The notes below the pieces were generated by a model, which saw nothing but the letters and a program-made list of their open reading frames with translations, did no database searches and was not told the DNA's origin. Shown in pieces: positions 10,396 through 19,112 of a DNA stretch of 64,000 nt; position 1 is the stretch's first letter, and every line of letters starts with the position of its first letter. This DNA is from Gilliamella sp. App6-5 (GTDB lineage: Bacteria > Pseudomonadota > Gammaproteobacteria > Enterobacterales > Orbaceae): NCBI RefSeq assembly GCF_001690525.1, contig NZ_LZGT01000004.1:1-64000 (forward strand), in the 5' to 3' direction. The translations under genes were made by a program, and so were the position numbers.

Positions 10396-10458
10396 GTATC
10401 AATAAAAGATTAACAGCCATTTATTTTTGCAAAATGTGAGGTATTATTTTTGACATTA
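10378..10458 (+). repeat. Imperfect direct repeat partner of 8434-8510
   Basis: Covers the last codons of the copy 3 partner gene and its 3' flank. It aligns with the scar upstream of the same gene. The pair brackets the 8527-10395 gene, so recombination between them could duplicate or delete it. Confidence 0.6.
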
Positions 10459-10524
10459 TTTAGAACAAAGGTAAACAAATAATAAAGATCAGAAATATAT
10501 GTAATATATTTATAAGGAGTAAAA

Positions 10525-11442
10525 ATGGGTTTTGAGACTTGGACACCACCTCCTGGTTGGGTTGATGTAGTTGGAAGAACGGTTGCTGATTCACAAGATA
10601 ATCTACGCAAACAAATTGTTATAGCTGGCCTTAAAGAGTTAACACGGATCCGAATTTGTCGCCTTCCAACCCTAATACTTGGTGGACGTATAGAATGGGA
10701 TACAGAAACAGCTCCTGGTCACTATTGGATTGAAATAATTAATGATTTAAGCAAAATGGATGGCAGCGAAGGATTTATTGAAAGTTATGGGTGGTATCCA
10801 AAAGAACCCGCAACTTTCTTAAAAAATTTTACCGCTGATGGCTGTTTAAATAGTGATTGTAAATATTTTCGGGATAAGGATAGAAAAGGCGAAGGCGAAG
10901 GCGAAGGAGAAGGAGAGCCTAATGAAGCAGGCAGAGCAATCATTAAAGAAGAAGATAAAATTTATTCTTTATATCCTTTTGATCCCCATCATAATGGAAG
11001 ATATACCCTCCCTAATAGTGATAAAGGTGAAGTTAATCATCCTTATCTTTTTGTCAATGATCCTCGAACCGAAGAAGACGTCATTGAAGAGATAAGAAAC
11101 TTTGCAATAAGTCATATTTCTGAAGAAGAAAATAAAGCAGTAAAAAAATGGTCTTATGCATTTGAGCGTTACACAGAATATAACTGTCATACTTTTCTAT
11201 TTAATTTATTATATGAGGCAAATTTGGCAGATAGATATATTTTAAAAGATGTACATTTTATGAGGTTTTTAGCCTCAGCTAGTGATTACAAAGATGAATA
11301 TCGATATACTACTGATTATCATGGACATGTAATTAAATTAAAAAACCCAGAAAGTATCAGAAAACAAGCTAATGAAATTTATAAAAAAATGAAGCAAGTT
11401 AATGATAATGCAAAAAAATTAGCTGATATACTGAAAGCGTAA
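10525..11442 (+). CDS. T6SS effector-like protein, copy 3 (divergent, GE-repeat)
   Basis: This 305-residue third member of the effector-like family keeps the boxes APGHYWIEI (His66), GFIESYGWYP, NHPYL...DPRTEEDVIEEIRNF and YNCHTFLF (Cys221). The N-terminus (MGFETWTPPPGWV) is unrelated to that of copies 1 and 2. Residues 122-131 are five Gly-Glu pairs encoded by a hexanucleotide tandem repeat at 10888-10917, between the SYGWYP box and the second half. A ribosome site (AAGGAG) sits 8 bp before the ATG. It is followed 19 bp later by a one-unit exported partner. A permuted NlpC/P60-like hydrolase is the favoured but unproven idea. Confidence 0.65.
   Translation: MGFETWTPPPGWVDVVGRTVADSQDNLRKQIVIAGLKELTRIRICRLPTLILGGRIEWDTETAPGHYWIEIINDLSKMDGSEGFIESYGWYPKEPATFLKNFTADGCLNSDCKYFRDKDRKGEGEGEGEGEPNEAGRAIIKEEDKIYSLYPFDPHHNGRYTLPNSDKGEVNHPYLFVNDPRTEEDVIEEIRNFAISHISEEENKAVKKWSYAFERYTEYNCHTFLFNLLYEANLADRYILKDVHFMRFLASASDYKDEYRYTTDYHGHVIKLKNPESIRKQANEIYKKMKQVNDNAKKLADILKA
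10888..10917 (+). repeat. Hexanucleotide microsatellite (GGCGAA/GGAGAA, 5 units)
   Basis: Five in-frame hexamers encode (Gly-Glu)5 within the third effector-like gene. Being a multiple of three, gain or loss of units changes linker length without breaking the frame. Confidence 0.85.
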
Positions 11443-11461
11443 TATATAAAAAATAATATCT

Positions 11462-12442
11462 ATGAAAAAAAAATTAACATTAACCTTAATAATGATGCCA
11501 TTATTAATCTATGTATTAGGAGCAATTATGACTGGCTTAATCAATCCATTAGATGTTGCTAAATGCATTAAAGTTCGCACAATGGGGATTAAACCTCACG
11601 TGCCTTATTATGGCTCGACCAGAATAATACTTAATCATTACCGAATGCCTACCAATTATCCTGATTTTGCCCCAATTTCCCTTGAAGAAGCTGAAAATGC
11701 GCCCTATCGCGTTCAATCTCCGTTTAGTACTAAACTTAAAATCAATGAAGTTGGTGATAATTATCAATTTAAAGAGCGTTGGAGTTATAAACGTAAACCA
11801 CAATATATTTTACTTAATGAGCGGCAATTAAACAGTTTAAAAGATCTTGAAAATGGCTCTCACTTTTTTATTTTAGATACGCATTTACAACTGCAACCGA
11901 TCACCATTGAACAAGCAATTACATTATCCAATTATATTAAAGTAACAAGAGAAATGGGCAAAATCATTGCTATTGAAAAAAAACCTTTGCTTTCGATTTG
12001 TAAATGGGAATATGGCTACTGGCCCCATAGCGCTAATATGCGTTATTTAAGATTTTTTATCTATGCAATGGATAAAAAAACACTATTACAATCTCTTTAT
12101 GTGGAATATGACGAAGAAGGTAATGATTTAATGGCCATAAGAAAAGATCAAAATAATAAACTAATAAGTATGGAAAAATATTATCCCAAAGGAAGTCAAT
12201 ACTATTCTGAAACCACGTTATTTAATGAACAAGGAGATAAAACAGCTATCTTTTATACCCCTAGTTCTGGGAACAGCAAAATTGTTCATCTTGATAAACA
12301 AGGAAATATAACTGACGTAACATATGGCAGTGTTCCATATCATAGAATTCCAGACTTTCCTGAGGAAGAACGCTATAAAAATCTTACAATTGATACTAGT
12401 AAAGAGTACAAAGCCGTTGATAGATTAGAATCTGAAAAATAG
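11462..12442 (+). CDS. Exported one-unit protein, candidate immunity/partner, copy 4
   Basis: This 326-residue protein is a half-length relative of the 3352, 6352 and 8527 genes. A hydrophobic N-terminus (LTLTLIMMPLLIYVLGAIM) acts as a signal peptide or anchor. One copy of the unit follows: LNSLKDLENGSHFFILDT, then YIKVTREMGKIIAIEKKPL and CKWEYGYWPHS, then YwqK-like segments. The single unit in this protein supports reading the longer ones as internal duplications. It lies 19 bp after the third effector-like gene, the same order as the other pairs. Its role as immunity is inferred from position and export. Confidence 0.65.
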   Translation: MKKKLTLTLIMMPLLIYVLGAIMTGLINPLDVAKCIKVRTMGIKPHVPYYGSTRIILNHYRMPTNYPDFAPISLEEAENAPYRVQSPFSTKLKINEVGDNYQFKERWSYKRKPQYILLNERQLNSLKDLENGSHFFILDTHLQLQPITIEQAITLSNYIKVTREMGKIIAIEKKPLLSICKWEYGYWPHSANMRYLRFFIYAMDKKTLLQSLYVEYDEEGNDLMAIRKDQNNKLISMEKYYPKGSQYYSETTLFNEQGDKTAIFYTPSSGNSKIVHLDKQGNITDVTYGSVPYHRIPDFPEEERYKNLTIDTSKEYKAVDRLESEK

Positions 12443-12514
12443 ATTTTTGACTAAATTTTAGAAATTATATGTGCTATTTTTTAATAAATTATCAAAGTCA
12501 AAGGAAATAAAATC

Positions 12515-12781
12515 ATGAAAGGGGTAATTAGATTAGGCGATTTAACTAACCACGGAGGTAAAGTTATTTCTGCTTCATCAAAACTTGTCGTATTTAATAA
12601 AGGTGTTGCGCGTGTTGGTGATATGGTCAGTTGCCCAATCAAAAATCATGGTGTTAATCCTATAATTGAAGGAGATCCTCAATTTATAGAAGACGGTAAA
12701 CAAGTTGCTTTTCATGGACATAGATCAGCATGTGGCTGTACACTAATTTCATCACTAACTAATTTTGGTAAAAATAATTAA
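12515..12781 (+). CDS. PAAR-domain T6SS spike-tip protein
   Basis: This 88-residue protein has the PAAR layout: MKGVIRLGDLTNHGGKV at the start, then GVARVGDMVSCP, then HGHRSACGCTLIS near the end. PAAR proteins cap the VgrG spike and sharpen or load it. There is no C-terminal toxin extension. A ribosome site (AAAGGAA) precedes the ATG. The stop codon overlaps the next start (TAATG at 12779-12783), so it is translationally coupled to the following membrane protein, implying a joint role. Confidence 0.9.
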   Translation: MKGVIRLGDLTNHGGKVISASSKLVVFNKGVARVGDMVSCPIKNHGVNPIIEGDPQFIEDGKQVAFHGHRSACGCTLISSLTNFGKNN

Positions 12782-14031
12782 TGGCTATCGATTTAACTTC
12801 GCTTCCACAACCAATAATTCTAAAAAAAGGGCTATCTCGCCTATTTTGGTTTATTGCATTAATTGTATTTATTGCTATTGGCTTATTTTTTACCTGCATG
12901 AAGCAACTCAATAGTAATTTAACACTGGAACATCTAATGATTGGTATTAGTTTTTCAGTTTTAAGTTGGTTGATATTATTATCCATATGGTTTTTTGTTC
13001 AAGGGTGTAAAAAAGACTATGCTGAAACTTGGAATCAATTAAGAGAAGAACGGAAACAACAGCTCATTGAGTATGGTCAAAGACCGTTGTATGTTATTTT
13101 TCACCACTTGATATCTGAATTTGGTGATGATAATCATGCTCAGGCGCTTGTTGGTGGTCTAATGTCACTTGAAACAAGAACAACTAACTTGTCAAATTAT
13201 TATGAAAATCCAATTTTTTATTCAAAATTTCTATTTAATGATTTAAAACCTGACGATTTTAATCAAAAACTAGATAAGTTATTTGATAAGTTACATAAGA
13301 CTTTATCAATTTTAAACGATAACACTTTTAATGGCGTTCAAAAACATATTCGCTTATTTATTGATGTCCCCATATTAACCGAAGATATTAAAAAAATTTG
13401 GGAACATAAGCTAGGGAATACAAACTTATTTGATTCTTGGCAGGTTATTGATGCAAAACAGAGTACTATTTTTTTAGATGACTGGTTAGATGATTTTGCA
13501 AATGATGATTATTTATTGTGTTGTATTAGTTTGCATTTATTTGAAAAGCCTGCAGCGTATAGTGCTGAGGCTATGACAAGTATGATTTTTTTAGGTAAAA
13601 ATCTTATTAATAAACAAAATACTATTCAATATATACAAAAAAGCAAATCGGTGGTGGTTGCATTACATCGAACAGAAGAAGGTGAAAAACTTAATCATGT
13701 TCTTGAGCACGCTGAATTATGGGGAGAATTAGACAATGATGAAAACAATAAAACGCAGTTAGGTGCTATTTGGTTATCACAATTATCATCAGAAACTAAC
13801 GTCAATGTTTTATCACGCTATATTGATAAGCGGTGTTCAATTAAAAATATTTATAATGTTGATTCAACATTTGGTAAATCCGGCAAGTGTGATTATTGGG
13901 TTGCGTTAGCTTTTGCGATCGAATATGCCGCTCAGATTGACAATAAACAAATGGTTATTGGTGAAAAAAATGCATGTTTTAATGCTACCATTTTAGATAA
14001 AATAAAATTTGAGATAGAAAAGGACACATAA
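12781..14031 (+). CDS. PAAR-linked membrane protein of unknown function
   Basis: I do not recognise this 416-residue protein with certainty. It has two membrane helices at about residues 20-41 and 52-73 and a large soluble remainder of about 340 residues starting RPLYVIFHHLISEFGDDNHA. The soluble part has mixed alpha/beta character with motifs SVVVALHRTEEGE and KCDYWVALAFAIEYA. It overlaps the PAAR stop by one base and the following small gene by one base, so the three form a tight operon. It could be a PAAR-dependent effector with a membrane-translocation hairpin, or a loading factor. Confidence 0.6.
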   Translation: MAIDLTSLPQPIILKKGLSRLFWFIALIVFIAIGLFFTCMKQLNSNLTLEHLMIGISFSVLSWLILLSIWFFVQGCKKDYAETWNQLREERKQQLIEYGQRPLYVIFHHLISEFGDDNHAQALVGGLMSLETRTTNLSNYYENPIFYSKFLFNDLKPDDFNQKLDKLFDKLHKTLSILNDNTFNGVQKHIRLFIDVPILTEDIKKIWEHKLGNTNLFDSWQVIDAKQSTIFLDDWLDDFANDDYLLCCISLHLFEKPAAYSAEAMTSMIFLGKNLINKQNTIQYIQKSKSVVVALHRTEEGEKLNHVLEHAELWGELDNDENNKTQLGAIWLSQLSSETNVNVLSRYIDKRCSIKNIYNVDSTFGKSGKCDYWVALAFAIEYAAQIDNKQMVIGEKNACFNATILDKIKFEIEKDT

Positions 14032-14282
14032 TGGGAAGACTGATGCTTGGTTGGACATTTATTTGTTATATTGTAGCAATTTGTTGTGTAGCATTCGTTT
14101 GGTTTTCAGATAATACACAGCTAATGACTGCGCGCATAAAAGTGGAGTATTCTTTCAAAATATTATTCGTAAGTATGTTATTTACCTTATTTGCCATCGT
14201 AATAAAATTGATTATTAATTTTATCGTTGAAGATATATTTAAAGACGAAGAAGGAGACTATTTTGTGAAAAAACTGAAATAA
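14031..14282 (+). CDS. Small two-helix membrane protein, possible immunity
   Basis: This 83-residue protein has two hydrophobic helices (about residues 5-24 and 42-66) and a charged C-terminal tail. The ATG overlaps the stop of the preceding gene (TAATG), so it is translated with it. A short membrane protein directly after a PAAR-linked candidate effector suggests an immunity role, but nothing in the sequence proves it. It is the last gene of the left T6SS array; the next 196 bp before the tRNAs show no gene. Confidence 0.5.
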   Translation: MGRLMLGWTFICYIVAICCVAFVWFSDNTQLMTARIKVEYSFKILFVSMLFTLFAIVIKLIINFIVEDIFKDEEGDYFVKKLK

Positions 14283-14478
14283 AAATTTCTTATGTCAATA
14301 AAAAATCCATATAAACACCCAAGTGCCATCCCTATTAAAATAAATTTAATTACAAAAAGTAATTATTTACACTCAGTAAAGTATATAAAGAATTCTGTTT
14401 ATTGAGAATTATTATAACAGGGATTCGTTAACTTTTTTAGTCAGAAAACCAACAATTCCCAATACAACTTTTCTGTAT

Positions 14479-14553
14479 TGGCTGGGGTACCAGGATTCGA
14501 ACCTGGGCGTGGCGGGATCAAAACCCGCTGCCTTACCGCTTGGCTATACCCCA
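14479..14553 (-). tRNA. tRNA-Gln(TTG), second copy
   Basis: A 75-nt cloverleaf including encoded CCA, anticodon TTG in the loop TTTTGAT. It is identical to the copy at 14741-14815. It is the last gene of the tRNA operon read from 15040 leftward. Confidence 0.97.
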
Positions 14554-14579
14554 CTATAGAAAGTGAAAATCACTTTTGA

Positions 14580-14661
14580 TACGAGCTGTGAGATTTGAAC
14601 TCGCACACAATTCTAAGCTAGACCTTGAATCTAGCGCGTCTACCAATTCCATTATGCTCCA
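14580..14661 (-). tRNA. Degenerate tRNA-Leu(CAA), possible tRNA pseudogene
   Basis: Class II tRNA outline with the D-loop AATTGGTAGACGC of tRNA-Leu, a perfect 5-bp anticodon stem (CTAGA/TCTAG) and anticodon CAA. However, the acceptor stem forms only about 4 of 7 pairs, the D stem is weak, the T stem has a C-A mismatch, and the CCA end is not encoded (ATCA). It lies between the two tRNA-Gln genes and looks like a diverged copy of the neighbouring tRNA-Leu(TAG). It may be non-functional or edited. Confidence 0.6.
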
Positions 14662-14740
14662 CATGAAAATAGTGAATAATTAATACACCAAATATTGATA
14701 CAAATCAAAGGATGAAATACCAAAATTATGCATATTGGAA

Positions 14741-14815
14741 TGGCTGGGGTACCAGGATTCGAACCTGGGCGTGGCGGGATCAAAACCCGCTGCCTTACCG
14801 CTTGGCTATACCCCA
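14741..14815 (-). tRNA. tRNA-Gln(TTG), first copy
   Basis: A 75-nt cloverleaf with encoded CCA and anticodon TTG. It occupies the place of glnU in the E. coli metT-leuW-glnU order. Confidence 0.97.
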
Positions 14816-14840
14816 ATAAAGGATAGATATTAAGATTAAA

Positions 14841-14925
14841 TGGTGCGGGTGGAGAGACTTGAACTCACACGCCTCGCGGCGCCAGAACCTAAATCTGGTG
14901 CGTCTACCAATTTCGCCACACCCGC
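14841..14925 (-). tRNA. leuW: tRNA-Leu(TAG)
   Basis: An 85-nt class II tRNA with a perfect 7-bp acceptor stem (GCGGGTG/CACCCGC), long variable arm, anticodon TAG and encoded CCA. Closely matches E. coli leuW and keeps its place after metT. Confidence 0.96.
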
Positions 14926-14962
14926 ACTGAATATTTTCAGTAAAAATACTACCTAATCTTAA

Positions 14963-15039
14963 TGGTGGCTACGACGGGATTCGAACCTGTGACCCCATCA
15001 TTATGAGTGATGTGCTCTAACCAGCTGAGCTACGTAGCC
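14963..15039 (-). tRNA. metT: tRNA-Met(CAT), elongator
   Basis: A 77-nt cloverleaf starting GGCTACGTAGCTCAG with anticodon CAT and encoded CCA. It matches E. coli metT almost base for base and is the first gene of the operon. Confidence 0.96.
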
Positions 15040-15076
15040 ATTTATTCGCAACGTCATAACCAACACTGCGAGGCGC

Positions 15077-15105
15077 ATTATGCTTGTGTTACGCCAAATC
15101 GTCAA
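15077..15105 (-). promoter_or_regulatory. Promoter of the metT-leuW-gln tRNA operon
   Basis: On the minus strand, TTGACG (15100-15105) is followed by a 17-bp spacer and CATAAT (15077-15082). A GC-rich discriminator (GCGCCT) follows, typical of stable-RNA promoters under stringent control. It lies about 38 bp upstream of tRNA-Met. Confidence 0.85.
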
Positions 15106-15155
15106 CCCTTTTTTTAAGATATTTTGAAAAAAAGTGATGATTGATTAAGATGCAA

Positions 15156-16253
15156 TCAAATCCAGTTTAATAACGCTTCAATTCGCCTTTTTTGTAACTC
15201 AACATGGATTTGTTTTCCCGTATAACCTTCCGCAATAATGTGTTGTACATTGACATCATGGGCAATTTTATAGGCTTCTTTTAAGTAATTTGCTTGTGCA
15301 AATGATGTTGTTTTGACAAACGCTTCGCTTGCGATAATTAATTGGTCAAGGTGTAAAGGATTGCGCCATACATCAAGACTATTTAGCAAAGTAACAATTT
15401 GCACAGCCGAGAGTGTCTGCACTCGCTCAAGATTGTTATGATATTGTTGAACCATAACGGCAATTTTAGTGTAATTGTTGGGCGCTTTAATTTTTCTACA
15501 TAACGCTTCAACTGCTGATTTGTTAGCTAACAGAGCACACAGGACAGCGAAACGGATAGTCAAATCGTCAGTTAACAAAGTAGATTTTTTTAGTGCATCA
15601 ATAATATTGGTTGATAAGTCTAATGATGGAAACATTAACGTAAGCGCTCCGCATTGCTCCAATACTTGAAAATAGATTTGAGGATTTAAAGTTGACAATG
15701 CCTTTTCTGTTTCTTTCCATACTCGCTCTGGTGTTAGATAACTAACCTCACCGTCTGATACCATTTGTTTCATCAATGTTAGCGTTTGTGGCGCTACTGT
15801 AAAACCCAATTGGTGAAAACGCGCAGCAAAACGTGCCACACGCAATATACGTAGTGGATCTTCTCGAAAGGCTGGTGAGACATGGCGCAAGATTTTATGA
15901 TTGATATCATCAACACCATGATAAGGATCGACGATATTACCGTTTTCATCCATGGCAATGGCGTTGATGGTTAAATCACGGCGAATCAGATCTTGTTCTA
16001 ATGTGATTTCTTTACCAAAATCGCAAATAAATCCTGTATAACCTTTACCTGATTTTCGCTCAGTGCGAGCCAATGCGTATTCTTCTTTTGTGTCGGGATG
16101 CAAAAATACTGGGAAGTCTTTACCAACTTGTTGATACCCTAACGCCAAAAGCTCATCTGGCGTAGCGCCAACAACAATCCAGTCATGGTCAGCAACGGGC
16201 AGATGCAATAATCTATCGCGTACACTTCCGCCCACAAGATAGATTTTACTCAC
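15156..16253 (-). CDS. cca: CCA tRNA nucleotidyltransferase, HD domain degraded
   Basis: Adds or repairs the 3' CCA of tRNAs. The N-terminal two thirds follow the E. coli enzyme closely: YLVGGSVRD, the catalytic DHDW acidic pair, RRDLTINAIA, and HVSPAFREDPLRILRVARFAAR. It is about 365 residues against 412 in E. coli. The C-terminal HD phosphohydrolase part is shortened, and the place of the E. coli HDLGK metal site reads ALLANKSAV, so that activity should be gone. The GTG at 16253 is chosen because it gives SKIYLVGG, closest to the family start; GTG 16259 and TTG 16265 are alternatives. It overlaps or abuts ygiM, as in E. coli. Confidence 0.95.
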   Translation of the reverse strand: MSKIYLVGGSVRDRLLHLPVADHDWIVVGATPDELLALGYQQVGKDFPVFLHPDTKEEYALARTERKSGKGYTGFICDFGKEITLEQDLIRRDLTINAIAMDENGNIVDPYHGVDDINHKILRHVSPAFREDPLRILRVARFAARFHQLGFTVAPQTLTLMKQMVSDGEVSYLTPERVWKETEKALSTLNPQIYFQVLEQCGALTLMFPSLDLSTNIIDALKKSTLLTDDLTIRFAVLCALLANKSAVEALCRKIKAPNNYTKIAVMVQQYHNNLERVQTLSAVQIVTLLNSLDVWRNPLHLDQLIIASEAFVKTTSFAQANYLKEAYKIAHDVNVQHIIAEGYTGKQIHVELQKRRIEALLNWI

Positions 16254-16255
16254 AA

Positions 16256-16867
16256 TCACATCCAACGATCTTTTTTACGTCGGCTAGGTATAATTCTTGG
16301 CAATATAAGCCCTAAAATAAGACCACCGCCCGCAACAAGACCACCATAAGTAAACCAAGTTACAATAAGATCACGACGTTTATCATCCACTTGATTTAGC
16401 ATTGATTCAATTTGTGCTCCCTGCTCTTTGACTTGTTGTTCTAAAGCTTGATTTCTATTTTGTAGTGTTTCAATTGATTTTTCAGCCGCTTGCAATTTTT
16501 GGACATAATCACCCACTAATTTTTGTTGATTAGCTTCAGCATTATCAATTTTATCTTGGTATTCTGTCAGTTTTGCTTCTAACGCAGGAAAACGTTCTTT
16601 ATAGCTAGGCTGCTCATTTAGTTTAATCGTTTCGATCCAAGCAGCATTGCCATTATTAAGTTGAATGCGGGTATATTTACCATCTGCACTTTTTTCAAGT
16701 TCAACAACTTTTTCACCAGCTTTAACAGAGTTAGAATACGCATATTGCGAGCCAGGACCACGTCGCAAATAGATATCAACATTATCAGTCACATATTTGT
16801 CTATAGCATAACCATCAAACGAAATGGCAAAAAGCGAAAGTATCCCAATAATATTTTGTTTTTTCAT
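16256..16867 (-). CDS. ygiM: SH3-domain membrane protein, YgiM (TIGR04211) family
   Basis: This protein of about 203 residues has a signal peptide (MKKQNIIGILSLFAISFDGYA), a bacterial SH3 domain with the VYLRRGPG-type motif (here DIYLRRGPGSQYAY), a coiled coil, one membrane helix (YGGLVAGGGLILGLILP) and a basic tail. The start at 16867 is preferred over 16909 because it begins the signal peptide. It lies just upstream of cca, as ygiM does in E. coli. The exact role is not established; an envelope function is likely. Confidence 0.88.
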   Translation of the reverse strand: MKKQNIIGILSLFAISFDGYAIDKYVTDNVDIYLRRGPGSQYAYSNSVKAGEKVVELEKSADGKYTRIQLNNGNAAWIETIKLNEQPSYKERFPALEAKLTEYQDKIDNAEANQQKLVGDYVQKLQAAEKSIETLQNRNQALEQQVKEQGAQIESMLNQVDDKRRDLIVTWFTYGGLVAGGGLILGLILPRIIPSRRKKDRWM

Positions 16868-17018
16868 TATATTACCAACAATTACCCTTAAATAATCACA
16901 TAATAACATAAAAAAATAGCAATTCGCATATTCATTTTATAATAAATGGTTTTAAAGCTTGATAGGAGAAAATATTCCAGCAAATTTAATGAATGTCTAT
17001 ATACCAATCTTAACTAAG

Positions 17019-17064
17019 CGTTATTCAGTAAATATGATTAGTTAATAATATTTACTGAATAACG
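17019..17064. repeat. 17-bp perfect inverted repeat (palindrome 1)
   Basis: Arms at 17019-17035 and 17048-17064 (starting CGTTATTCAGTAAATAT) are perfect complements around a 12-base loop. No T-tract follows on either strand, so it is not a standard terminator. It lies between ygiM and the porin with palindrome 2 nearby. Confidence 0.85.
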
Positions 17065-17094
17065 TGGGTAAACATCAACAAGGTATTCATTTTA

Positions 17095-17155
17095 CATCTG
17101 AACTATATAAATAAGGTAAGTGATATTATCTTACACCTATAATATAGTTCAGATG
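17095..17155. repeat. 14-bp perfect inverted repeat with nested stem (palindrome 2)
   Basis: Arms CATCTGAACTATAT at 17095-17108 and its complement at 17142-17155 enclose a second short stem (GTAAG/CTTAC). It lies 33 bp after the porin stop on the minus strand and could stabilise or end that transcript. Apart from these two palindromes, 16868-17187 shows nothing. Confidence 0.8.
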
Positions 17156-17187
17156 ATCAGTTTTATATTATATTTATAAATTTACAC

Positions 17188-18918
<1,731 letters not shown>

Positions 18919-18960
18919 TCATTATTTTAAAAATAGATAAATATCTTTTAAATTTGAGAC

Positions 18961-18999
18961 AAAAAAAAACCGAAAGAATAGTCATAACTATTCTTTCGG
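18961..18999 (-). terminator. Intrinsic terminator in the porin leader (attenuator)
   Basis: A 13-bp perfect stem (18970-18982 with 18987-18999) and 4-base loop is followed on the minus strand by nine T. It sits 55 bp before the porin start, so it ends transcription before the gene unless it is disrupted. Confidence 0.92.
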
Positions 19000-19028
19000 T
19001 TTTGCCCGCTATAAATCGGTAACAATCC
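18998..19028 (-). promoter_or_regulatory. Ribonucleic antiterminator (RAT), BglG/LicT type
   Basis: On the minus strand the sequence starts GGATTGTTAC and ends GCGGGCAAAACC, almost the same as the E. coli bgl RAT known from the literature (GGATTGTTAC...AGGCAAAACC). Its 3' end overlaps the base of the terminator stem, so the two structures exclude each other. Binding of a phosphotransfer-controlled BglG-type protein would allow read-through into the porin. Confidence 0.9.
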
Positions 19029-19051
19029 AATACCTTTTAATAGGTAATTTC

Positions 19052-19079
19052 AATATAACTAATAAAAACGACTATTCAA
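19052..19079 (-). promoter_or_regulatory. Probable porin promoter
   Basis: On the minus strand, TTGAAT (19074-19079), a 16-bp spacer and TATATT (19052-19057) precede the RAT. The CRP site is centred about 60 bp upstream of the expected start, the class I position. Confidence 0.6.
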
Positions 19080-19096
19080 AAACTAAATACTAATAT

Positions 19097-19112
19097 TGTG
19101 ATTGATATCACA
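19097..19112. promoter_or_regulatory. CRP (cAMP receptor protein) binding site
   Basis: TGTGATTGATATCACA has both perfect half-sites, TGTGA and TCACA, with the standard 6-bp spacing. Position relative to the predicted promoter fits activation of the porin when glucose is scarce. Confidence 0.88.

Noticed and set aside
10410-10610. Open frame of 66 codons on the - strand
   Set aside because: It covers the repeat scar and the antisense of the third effector-like gene start; no ribosome site and unlikely composition.
14479-14815. Two identical tRNA-Gln genes as attachment-site duplication of an island
   Set aside because: The same doubling of tRNA-Gln occurs in the E. coli metT-leuW-glnU-glnW operon; no integrase is near.
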